Positions 1 through 4,689 of a stretch of DNA of 5,098 nucleotides are shown here, piece by piece. This DNA comes from Ardenticatenia bacterium (GTDB lineage Bacteria; Chloroflexota; Anaerolineae; Promineifilales; Promineifilaceae): the NCBI GenBank assembly GCA_014237545.1, contig JAACJX010000637.1, forward strand, positions 13,918-19,015, written 5' to 3'. The notes beneath the pieces are model-generated. The model was not told the origin of the DNA. It searched no databases and worked only from the letters and a program-made list of their open reading frames with translations. Position numbers and translations under genes: made by a program. The stretch's first letter is position 1; every line of letters begins with the position of its first letter.

Positions 1-209
1 TGTAATAAGCGGTCGGCTAAACCCAACTCATCCATGATTTCCAGGATGGAAGGGTGGAGTGTGTCTCCCCGATAATCCCGATCGAAGTCATGGTGCGCTT
101 CGAGCAGCGTCACAGGGATGCCTTGGCGAGCCAATATAAAGGACAGGATTACGCCTGCTGGCCCGCCGCCGACTATCACACATGAAGTTTGCTTTACGAC
201 CGCATTCAT
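1..209 (-). CDS. FAD-dependent monooxygenase/oxidoreductase, N-terminal part (runs off left edge)
   Basis: Reading the minus strand from the ATG at 209-207 gives about 69 codons with no stop before the window edge. Residues 11-19 read VIVGGGPAG, a Rossmann GxGxxG dinucleotide-binding motif after a beta strand. An acidic residue (E37) closes the second strand, where it normally binds the adenosine ribose. The following R44-D50 stretch and DTLHPSILEIMDELGLADRL resemble the N-terminus of aromatic-ring hydroxylase-type flavoproteins (PHBH/UbiH group), which hydroxylate small aromatic or quinone substrates with NAD(P)H and O2. The substrate cannot be told from this piece. The upstream ribosome binding site is weak (GGCGAGA-like). 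The gene is divergent from the ars operon and separated from it by over 600 bases, so a functional link is not implied. The FAD-binding fold is well supported; the subfamily is inference. Confidence 0.85.
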   Translation of the reverse strand, partial: MNAVVKQTSCVIVGGGPAGVILSFILARQGIPVTLLEAHHDFDRDYRGDTLHPSILEIMDELGLADRLL

Positions 210-434
210 GGCCCATTCTCGCCGCCGTGACCGCTTCACAGTGGGAACGATTCGGCATTCTCAGCTATCCGGCCTCTCGTATTACAGGATAATAATCCCC
301 GTGAGGCAGATCGGCCAGACAGCACTTCTGAGTGAAGTATAGGAAATGAGCAGCGGGAGCGTCATAGATGATGCATATGTCATTTCATGATACTGCTGGC
401 AAATCTTCTGAAAGGCTTTTCAATTGCGGGAACG

Positions 435-440
435 TATAAT
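435..440 (+). promoter_or_regulatory. Possible -10 element (TATAAT)
   Basis: A perfect TATAAT lies 26 bases before the ATG of the 29-codon ORF and 13 bases before its AGGAG. No good -35 hexamer sits at 16-18 nt: the expected position reads AAGGCT. It also lacks the TGn of an extended -10. It may be the relic of the promoter of a decayed gene, or chance in AT-rich DNA. Confidence 0.3.
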
Positions 441-466
441 CGGCAGTCAAAATAGGAGAAGTTAGG

Positions 467-556
467 ATGGCAACAAATGACAATCCTCAAAATTTGCAGC
501 CACTTAAAGCGGCTGGGCCGCTTGTGGTTTCAAAAACGAATCTTAGACGCAGTTAG
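467..556 (+). CDS. Possible 29-codon small ORF or remnant gene start, unknown
   Basis: ATG at 467 with AGGAG at 454-458 (8-nt spacing) and a stop TAG at 554-556. The peptide begins MATNDNPQNLQPLKAAG and ends TNLRRS. It is hydrophilic at first, with no membrane segment or known motif that I recognise. The ribosome binding site and upstream TATAAT are better than chance would usually give. However, the ORF is tiny and lies next to a decayed ATPase gene, so it could be the surviving start of a broken gene rather than a working small protein. An internal 7-bp hairpin (507-523) also falls within it. Confidence 0.2.
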   Translation: MATNDNPQNLQPLKAAGPLVVSKTNLRRS

Positions 557-572
557 GATTTAGCTGGACAAT

Positions 573-812
573 ATGTTAACGCAGACCAGCGACAATGAAC
601 ACACGGCTCAAGCCATTGCAGAGTCTGGAATAGATGAATCTATGCCGACTTAAAGCTACAAGATAATGTGTGAAGGTTCTTAAACTGGCCGGTCGTTATG
701 GCTACGAGGCTATGGTTGCGATGGCGTCAACGGACGTCCCGACTTGGCCGAAGCAACAGTAGGAATGGCCATGGGCGCAGCCGGATCGGGCGTGACCTTG
801 GTACTGCTACTT
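573..812 (+). pseudogene. Fossil of a P1B-type heavy-metal ATPase (CadA/ZntA-like), frameshifted fragment
   Basis: Three frames read in order reproduce the phosphorylation and hinge region of P1B ATPases. At 573-650 the frame gives MLTQTSDNEHTAQAIAESG, matching family 'MLTGDNEHTAQAIA', and then GIDE; it stops at TAA 651. The next frame gives LKLQDNV (650-670), like 'DLxPxDKV', then TGA. A third frame from 670 gives VKVLKLAGRYGYEAMV. Restoring one G after 717 returns to GDGVN at about 718-734, then LAEATVGMAMGAAGSG (about 747-791), matching the family hinge 'GDGVNDAPALAxATVGIAMGAAGSD'. The essential Asp after GDGVN is lost (GDGVNGRP). The sequence also has a Gly-to-Ser change and a two-residue insertion in the TGDN motif. 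Nothing of the metal-binding, transmembrane or DKTGT parts is visible. A functional relative would export Zn/Cd/Pb. The family call rests on remembered motifs and is strong; the exact metal type is inference. Confidence 0.82.
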
Positions 813-840
813 TTGACAGAATTGGTTCACGGGATATACT
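813..840 (+). promoter_or_regulatory. sigma70-type promoter of the ars operon
   Basis: TTGACA at 813-818 is a perfect -35. A TATACT at 835-840 follows after 16 nt, giving expected transcription starts near 846-848, about 30 bases before the arsR ATG. It is the only strong promoter seen upstream of the co-directional gene string. The -35 box lies at the very end of the ATPase fossil, so the promoter either predates the decay as an intragenic element or was formed or fused there. Confidence 0.8.
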
Positions 841-862
841 TTAACGTAGGTTGAACTAATTC
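819..862 (+). promoter_or_regulatory. Candidate ArsR operator: 11-bp inverted repeat around the -10 box
   Basis: GAATTGGTTCA (819-829) and TGAACTAATTC (852-862) are inverted copies with 10 of 11 positions matching and a 22-nt spacer. The left arm begins right after the -35 box. The right arm ends in the 5' leader, three bases before the TTG upstream of arsR. The arms are 33 bp apart centre to centre, about three helical turns, which suits binding of a dimeric winged-helix repressor to one face of the DNA. ArsR-family regulators commonly autoregulate through dyads overlapping the promoter. The repeat is seen directly; its role as the ArsR site is inference. Confidence 0.6.
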
Positions 863-876
863 CCTTGGAGAAACGA

Positions 877-1254
877 ATGGATTTTTCACCCCCCACCGAT
901 ATGCAGAAGCTAGCCGAACGGTTAAAGGTTTTGGCCGAACCGAAGCGCCTACTGATTTTGAACCTGTTGCTGAATGGCGTTCAATGTAACTGCGAGTTAG
1001 GTGATTACCTCGACATGACACCCAGCCTTATCTCCCACCATATTCGCGCTCTGCGTGAAGTTGGACTAGTGGATATGGAACGCGATGTACTCGACGGGCG
1101 GTGGATCTATTACTCGGTTAATGAATTAGCCTTGCAGGAACTGAACGACACTTTCGGCGCGTTCTTTGACCCCCGGCGCATCCTACCACGCCGGGCGACC
1201 TGCGGGCCGCAAGGGGCTTTCACCCGTCTGGACGATATCCGGGTCGCCGCCTGA
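877..1254 (+). CDS. arsR: ArsR-family metalloid-responsive transcriptional repressor
   Basis: Encodes 125 residues from the ATG at 877, which has GGAG (867-870) six bases upstream. A TTG at 865 would add MEKR but overlaps the ribosome binding site, so I prefer 877. The fold is a winged helix-turn-helix: LAEPKRLLILNLLL (residues 19-32), a recognition-helix region TPSLISHHIRALREVGLV (48-65), and a wing with GRWIYYSVN (74-82). The C37-N-C39-E-L sequence matches the CxC metal box of As(III)/Sb(III) sensors of the R773 type (ELCVCDL), at the start of the DNA-binding helices. C109 in TCGP near the C-terminus may be a third ligand. Metalloid binding should release the protein from the operator and derepress the operon. 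It is the first gene of the string, 37 bases before arsD. The family is certain; the inducer is inferred from the cysteines and neighbours. Confidence 0.93.
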   Translation: MDFSPPTDMQKLAERLKVLAEPKRLLILNLLLNGVQCNCELGDYLDMTPSLISHHIRALREVGLVDMERDVLDGRWIYYSVNELALQELNDTFGAFFDPRRILPRRATCGPQGAFTRLDDIRVAA

Positions 1255-1267
1255 TTTTTTTTGCCAA

Positions 1268-1293
1268 ACTAGTTAAACGGAGATTAAACTAAT
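1268..1293 (+). promoter_or_regulatory. Second dyad resembling the operator, enclosing the arsD ribosome binding site
   Basis: ACTAGTTAAA (1268-1277) and TTAAACTAAT (1284-1293) are inverted repeats with 8 of 10 matches and a 6-nt spacer. The spacer contains the start of the arsD ribosome binding site (GGAG 1279-1282). TTAAACTAAT differs by one base from TTGAACTAAT (851-860) in the arsR promoter dyad, so both may be bound by one regulator. As RNA it could also form a weak AU-rich hairpin over the ribosome binding site. Only sequence resemblance supports a role. Confidence 0.35.
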
Positions 1294-1600
1294 GAGCGAT
1301 ACCATTTCTTTCGACACGGACAGCATCTACGCCAAGGCGCTGGCTGCCGCGGACGCTACGCCCGCCGTCGAAATATTCGATCCCCCCATGTGCTGCCCCA
1401 CCGGCCTCTGCGGGCCGACGCTGGACCAGACGCTTCTCGACGTGAGCGATATGATCCTCGCCCTGCAGGCTGGCGGCTTGCGCGTGGAGCGGTATCAGAT
1501 GACGTCCCACCCGCAGAAGTTCATCAACAACGCCGACGTCATGCGCCTGGTGCGCGAGAAGCAAATGGCCGCGCTGCCGATCACGGCTGTGCGCGGGTAA
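1292..1600 (+). CDS. arsD: ArsD arsenic metallochaperone, truncated by an in-frame TAA
   Basis: A 102-residue product from the ATG at 1292 (GGAG 9 nt upstream). It contains VEIFDPPMCCPTGLCGP, the ArsD signature with C34, C35 and C40, equivalent to C12/C13/C18 of R773 ArsD, which bind As(III) and hand it to ArsA. The remaining thioredoxin-like fold is visible (LRVERYQMTSHPQKFINN, then LPITAVRG). Compared with R773 ArsD there is an N-terminal extension of about 22 residues before the first strand. Translation stops at TAA 1598-1600, exactly where R773 ArsD has the Glu of 'DGETV'. The last strand and helix of the fold would therefore be missing. The same frame continues with recognisable ArsD sequence to 1672 (separate entry). 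The protein may be non-functional, partly functional (the Cys triad is intact), or rescued by readthrough. Identity is firm; activity is uncertain. Confidence 0.88.
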   Translation: MSDTISFDTDSIYAKALAAADATPAVEIFDPPMCCPTGLCGPTLDQTLLDVSDMILALQAGGLRVERYQMTSHPQKFINNADVMRLVREKQMAALPITAVRG

Positions 1601-1672
1601 ATCATCAAGGTCGGATCCTACCCGACACTCAACGAGGTCCAACCTCATCTAGACGGAGCCAACCAATCGTGA
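1598..1672 (+). pseudogene. arsD: ArsD C-terminal segment beyond the premature stop
   Basis: After TAA 1598-1600 the same frame reads IIKVGSYPTLNEVQPHL and ends at TGA 1670-1672. It aligns without gaps to the R773 ArsD end of the fold (LPLLLLDGETVMAGRYPKRAELA), with the stop in place of Glu. GAA to TAA is one substitution. The original stop overlaps the arsA GTG as GTGA, the usual translational-coupling arrangement. Full-length ArsD would be about 125 residues. The C-terminal CC pairs of R773 are absent here. Confidence 0.75.
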
Positions 1673-3585
1673 ACGCTGAATTTATCTTTTTCTCCGGCAA
1701 GGGCGGCGTGGGCAAGACCAGCATGGCCTGCACCACCGCCGTGCGCCATGCCGACGAAGGCCGCCGGACGCTCATCGTCACTACCGATCCGGCCTCCAAT
1801 CTGGCCGACGTTTTTGAGCAGCCCATCGGCCATCAGGTCACCGCTATCGCAGGTGTGCCTAATCTATGGGCGATGGAGATCGACTCCGATCGCGCCACCG
1901 AGGAGTACATCGACCGGGCCATGGCCCCCATCCGCGCCGCTTTCCCAGAGCAGATCGTTGCTGTCATGGAAGAGCAGATGAGTGGCCCTTGCACATCTGA
2001 GGTCGCCGCATTCGACCGGTTCGTAGACTTTCTGGAGCCGGCTGCCACCGACGCTCCGCTCCAGTTCGACACGGTCATCTTCGACACCGCCCCAACTGGC
2101 CACACCATCCGCCTGCTCGAACTTCCAACGGAATGGAGCCAGACGATTGAGGCAGCCGAACAGGGCAGCGGGCAGACCTGCCTAGGTCCGGCGGCGGCCA
2201 TCCAGGATGCCAAGCACAAGTATGAGCGGGCGATGTTGACCCTGCGCGACAAGAGCCAGACCTCATTCGTCTTCGTCCTGCACCCCGAAGCGACGTCAAT
2301 TAAGGAAACCAAGCGAGCCATGGACGAGCTGGGCAAGCTGGGTATTCACCCCCACCGCCTTATCGTCAACGGCATCGTCCCGCCCCAGGCGGCTGAAGGT
2401 AATGACCTCTTCGCCGGACGGCGGGCCATGCAGGCCGGTTACCTAGGCCGTATCGAGCGCGAATTGCCTCTGCCGACCCAGCGGATGTACCTGTTGGACG
2501 ACGAGATCAAGGGCGCGGACAAACTGCGCCAGGTGGGTCGATTGCTATTTGACGGCCTCACCTATGCCTATTCGGCGCGGTCCAACGGTCATGTCAACGG
2601 TTCGAGCGCCAAGACACTTGATCCCGCTCTTCTAGAGCGGTTCTCTCCAGCCGCTTATGTTCCCCTGGTGTCACCCAACGGCAACGGCCGGGTGCTGTTC
2701 TTCGCCGGTAAAGGCGGTGTGGGCAAGACGGTGGCCTCGTGCACGACGGCCGTTTGGCTGGCCCGCCGCGGCCACAAGACGCTGCTGCTGACCACCGACC
2801 CGGCGGCCCATCTGGGCGACGTGCTTGGCGTTCCCGTCGGCAACGACGTGGCGGCCATCCCTGGCATCGACAATCTGTGGGCGGCCAACATCGACCCCAA
2901 GGCGACCGCGACTGTCTATAAGCAGCGCATCCTCGACGATGCCCGCGAGCGTGGCCGGCCGGAATCGGCCATTGCCGTGATGACCGAGGAGCTGGAGTCG
3001 CCTTGCACCGAGGAGATCGCCGCCTTCGACCGCTTCATCGAATTCGCCGCCGGCGACGAGTGGGACGTCATTGTCTTTGATACCGCGCCGACCGGCCACA
3101 CCCTGCGCATGCTGGAGCTGCCCATCGAGTGGAGCAAGCAGATCGACGTCAAGGCCTTCGCCTCGGTCGATACCGTCGTGGCCGATGACGTGGCCAAGCA
3201 GCGCTTCGGGCAGGTCATTGATATGATGCGCGACCCCCATCGCAGCACGTTCGCCTTCGTCATGTACCCCGAATCGACGCCCATCATTGAAGCTTTCCGG
3301 GCCGGCGAGGAGCTGAAGACGCTGGGCATCCAGCCGGGGCTGGTTATCGCCAACCTCGTTATCCCCCCGTCCGACGCGGCCACGCCCTACGCGCAGGCGC
3401 GCCGCGCCATGCAGCAGAAATACCTGGGCGAGATCGCCGGGCGATTCCCGACGCCGATCGTGCAGGTGCCGCTCCTTTCTAAGGAAGTCAAGGGGCTGGA
3501 GATGCTGGTGGAGTTGGGCGAGTCAGTATACGGTGACGGCAAGCCCGTGGCCGACCAGATGGCAGTCGCCTACGCGGCTGATTAA
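1669..3585 (+). CDS. arsA: ArsA arsenite/antimonite-transporting ATPase, two-domain form
   Basis: Encodes 638 residues from GTG 1669, with GGAG at 1655-1658. The longer open frame from 1390 is only the shadow over arsD. The protein is a tandem duplication. Half A1 has P-loop GKGGVGKT at 10-17, the switch-like TDPASNLADVF, and DTAPTGHTIRLLELP at 139-153. Half A2 has P-loop GKGGVGKT at 347-354, TDPAAHLGDVL, and DTAPTGHTLRMLELP at 471-485. C108 (SGPCTSE), C171 (TCLGP) and C446 (SPCTEE) match the metalloid-site cysteines C113, C172 and C422 of R773 ArsA. A linker with NGHVNGSS joins the halves. ArsA is the cytosolic ATPase that energises the ArsB/Acr3 efflux pump and takes As(III)/Sb(III) from ArsD. 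It is slightly longer than R773 ArsA (583). Both nucleotide sites and all three ligands look intact, so the gene appears functional. No pump gene lies in the window. Confidence 0.96.
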   Translation: MNAEFIFFSGKGGVGKTSMACTTAVRHADEGRRTLIVTTDPASNLADVFEQPIGHQVTAIAGVPNLWAMEIDSDRATEEYIDRAMAPIRAAFPEQIVAVMEEQMSGPCTSEVAAFDRFVDFLEPAATDAPLQFDTVIFDTAPTGHTIRLLELPTEWSQTIEAAEQGSGQTCLGPAAAIQDAKHKYERAMLTLRDKSQTSFVFVLHPEATSIKETKRAMDELGKLGIHPHRLIVNGIVPPQAAEGNDLFAGRRAMQAGYLGRIERELPLPTQRMYLLDDEIKGADKLRQVGRLLFDGLTYAYSARSNGHVNGSSAKTLDPALLERFSPAAYVPLVSPNGNGRVLFFAGKGGVGKTVASCTTAVWLARRGHKTLLLTTDPAAHLGDVLGVPVGNDVAAIPGIDNLWAANIDPKATATVYKQRILDDARERGRPESAIAVMTEELESPCTEEIAAFDRFIEFAAGDEWDVIVFDTAPTGHTLRMLELPIEWSKQIDVKAFASVDTVVADDVAKQRFGQVIDMMRDPHRSTFAFVMYPESTPIIEAFRAGEELKTLGIQPGLVIANLVIPPSDAATPYAQARRAMQQKYLGEIAGRFPTPIVQVPLLSKEVKGLEMLVELGESVYGDGKPVADQMAVAYAAD

Positions 3586-3594
3586 GGACACGGA

Positions 3595-3996
3595 ATGGAT
3601 ACATTACTTGTTGAAACCCAGGTAGAGACGAAACAGGAAGCCGTCCAACGGGCTGCCCGCGACTTTGCCGCGGCCCTGGCGGCCACGCCCCAGTATGAGG
3701 CTTTTCAACGGGCGGCCGAGGCGTTGGAAAAAGATAGCCGGGCCAACCAGATCATCAGCGAATACGAAAATTTACAGCACTCGCTGTACATGATGACGAT
3801 GCTGGGCGCGGTCAGCCCGGAAGACCAGGCCGACCTGGTCGGGCTCAAGGAAGCCCTGCGCACCAATGAGACGATCGCCGCCTATTCCCAGTCCCAAGCG
3901 GATCTGGCGGCCCTGTGCCAAGAAGCGGGCGGCTTGCTGTCGCAGCGCATCGGCATCAATTTCGCCGCGGCTTGCGGCAAGAGTTGTTGCGGTTAA
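3595..3996 (+). CDS. YlbF/YmcA-family protein with Cys-rich C-terminus (paralogue 1)
   Basis: Encodes 133 residues. The ATG is nine bases after the arsA stop, with AAGGA (3584-3588) as ribosome binding site. It is predicted almost wholly helical and shows the YlbF (Com_YlbF) pattern: an AxxF-type N-terminal helix (YEAFQRAAEALEKDSRANQII), EYENLQHSL, then LKEALRTNETIAAYSQSQADL and a C-terminal helix. The protein ends ACGKSCCG, with C127, C131 and C132, plus C108 within the last helix. In Bacillus, YlbF and YmcA form a complex with YaaT that carries Fe-S clusters and modulates RNase Y. That role cannot be transferred directly here. The Cys tail suggests binding of a metal, metalloid or Fe-S cluster. 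Placement right after arsA and co-transcription suggest a partner in metalloid handling. Family call good, function unknown. Confidence 0.78.
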   Translation: MDTLLVETQVETKQEAVQRAARDFAAALAATPQYEAFQRAAEALEKDSRANQIISEYENLQHSLYMMTMLGAVSPEDQADLVGLKEALRTNETIAAYSQSQADLAALCQEAGGLLSQRIGINFAAACGKSCCG

Positions 3997-4005
3997 ATGT
4001 CACCG

Positions 4006-4033
4006 GGGGGCGAGTCTCCCGAGACTCGCCCCC
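4006..4033 (+). repeat. Perfect 13-bp intercistronic hairpin
   Basis: GGGGGCGAGTCTC (4006-4018) and GAGACTCGCCCCC (4021-4033) are exact inverted repeats separated by CC, so the realistic loop is CCCG on a 12-bp stem. It lies between the stop of the first ylbF-like gene (3996) and the start of the second (4048). No U-tract follows (GCTAACGAATTACT), so a classical Rho-independent terminator is unlikely. It may stabilise or mark a processing end of the upstream mRNA, lower expression of downstream genes, or affect initiation at the next start codon. Confidence 0.85.
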
Positions 4034-4047
4034 GCTAACGAATTACT

Positions 4048-4425
4048 ATGAATACAAACACCCTTTCGCCGGATTTGTTGGCTGCCACCCACGCGCTGGC
4101 CGACGCCCTGATCCAGGCTGAACCTTTCGCCACTTTTCACCGCGCCTGGAAGGCGCTCAACGACGACGCGACCGCCACCGGATTGTTGGATGCGTTTGGC
4201 GCGGCCCAGGCCGACATGCGCCGCAGCCAGATGAACGGCGGCACCACGAAAGACGCCGTTGACCACATGCGCGAGCTGCAACGACAGGTGCAAACGAATG
4301 AGACGATCATGACCTATGTGCGGGCCCAGCGCGACGCGGCCGCCTACCTGCCGGGCGTCAATATGGATATCAGCAATGCGCTGGGTATCGAATTCGCCAC
4401 TTTCAGTAACGCGGCGACTTGTTAG
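4048..4425 (+). CDS. YlbF/YmcA-family protein (paralogue 2), C-terminal Cys
   Basis: Encodes 125 residues from the ATG at 4048, which lacks a clear Shine-Dalgarno sequence and lies 14 bases after the hairpin. Its expression may therefore depend on local RNA structure. The layout matches the upstream paralogue: an N-terminal helix pair (ALADALIQAEPFATFHRAWKAL), a QxxM-rich middle, then LQRQVQTNETIMTYVRAQRDA, sharing TNETI with the neighbour. The end aligns too: ISNALGIEFATFSNAATC against RIGINFAAACGKSCCG. The only cysteine is the last residue, C125. Two diverged copies in tandem recall the YlbF/YmcA heterocomplex of Bacillus, so these two probably form a heterodimer. Function unknown. Not a metallochaperone family that I know. 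Confidence 0.72.
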   Translation: MNTNTLSPDLLAATHALADALIQAEPFATFHRAWKALNDDATATGLLDAFGAAQADMRRSQMNGGTTKDAVDHMRELQRQVQTNETIMTYVRAQRDAAAYLPGVNMDISNALGIEFATFSNAATC

Positions 4426-4446
4426 GTTTATTATCGGAGAGTAACG

Positions 4447-4689
4447 ATGGCATCCTATGACTATCGCTGCCGGAACTGCGGAAACGTGTTCACGGTGCGA
4501 GCCACCTTCAAGGAAAAAGAGGCCGGACTCGATCCGATCTGCCCCGTGTGCCACGTGCAAGACGCCAAACAGGTCATCGGCGCGCCGATGCTGGCCGGCG
4601 TGGGCGCGAACACGGGCAACAAGAGTATATCTTTGCCTGTTCAGTCCGGCTCCTGTTGCGGGTCGGGCGGGAGTTGTGGCTGCGGATGA
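4447..4689 (+). CDS. FmdB-type zinc-ribbon protein with Cys/Gly-rich tail
   Basis: Encodes 80 residues from ATG 4447 with GGAG (4436-4439) seven bases upstream. The N-terminal half is an FmdB/CxxC zinc ribbon: MASYDYRCRNCG with C8 and C11, then C32-P-V-C35. The middle is Gly/Ala rich (APMLAGVGANTG) and the tail SGSCCGSGGSCGCG adds C70, C71, C77 and C79. Small FmdB-like proteins are widespread and are thought to be regulators or metal-binding adaptors; their precise roles are poorly known. The tail resembles the Cys/Gly end of the first ylbF-like product. The stop TGA overlaps the next gene's ATG (ATGA, 4686-4689), indicating translational coupling. Zinc ribbon assignment is firm; role unknown. 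Confidence 0.85.
   Translation: MASYDYRCRNCGNVFTVRATFKEKEAGLDPICPVCHVQDAKQVIGAPMLAGVGANTGNKSISLPVQSGSCCGSGGSCGCG

Larger units (their letters stand above)
210..572. other. AT-richer intergenic region with little coding signal
   Basis: This stretch separates the divergent flavoprotein gene from the ATPase fossil. I see no RNA gene and no convincing long ORF. It holds a TATAAT box (435-440), an AGGAG ribosome-binding-like site (454-458), a 29-codon ORF (467-556), and a short hairpin with arms 507-513 and 517-523 (AAGCGGC/GCCGCTT, 3-nt loop). The hairpin has no clean T-run after it. No clear -35/-10 pair was found for the minus-strand gene. Part of this region may be further decayed sequence upstream of the ATPase fossil, but I could not recognise protein similarity in it. 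Confidence 0.5.

Noticed and set aside
118..342. Plus-strand 74-codon frame overlapping the flavoprotein gene
   Set aside because: It is antisense to a clear Rossmann-fold N-terminus and its peptide has no recognisable motif.
865..876. TTG 865 as the arsR start
   Set aside because: It would place the start inside the GGAG that serves ATG 877, and no ribosome binding site lies at proper spacing before it.
1205..1262. Rho-independent terminator after arsR (eight Ts at 1255-1262)
   Set aside because: The only nearby inverted repeat (ACCCG/CGGGT) is short with a long loop and is not adjacent to the T-run; arsD follows closely and is likely co-transcribed.
1390..1668. N-terminal extension of ArsA from an upstream ATG in the same frame (731-residue reading)
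   Set aside because: This part overlaps arsD in another frame, its peptide is Arg/Pro-rich and unlike ArsA, and GTG 1669 has a ribosome binding site and begins directly with the first ArsA strand.
1833..2336. Minus-strand open frames over arsA (also 2671-3240 and 2916-3383)
   Set aside because: They are antisense shadows of a GC-rich real gene, with low-complexity peptides and no family motifs.
4000..4560. Minus-strand 186-codon frame opposite the second ylbF-like and fmdB-like genes
   Set aside because: His/Arg/Val-rich shadow of two supported genes; no ribosome binding site or family signal seen.
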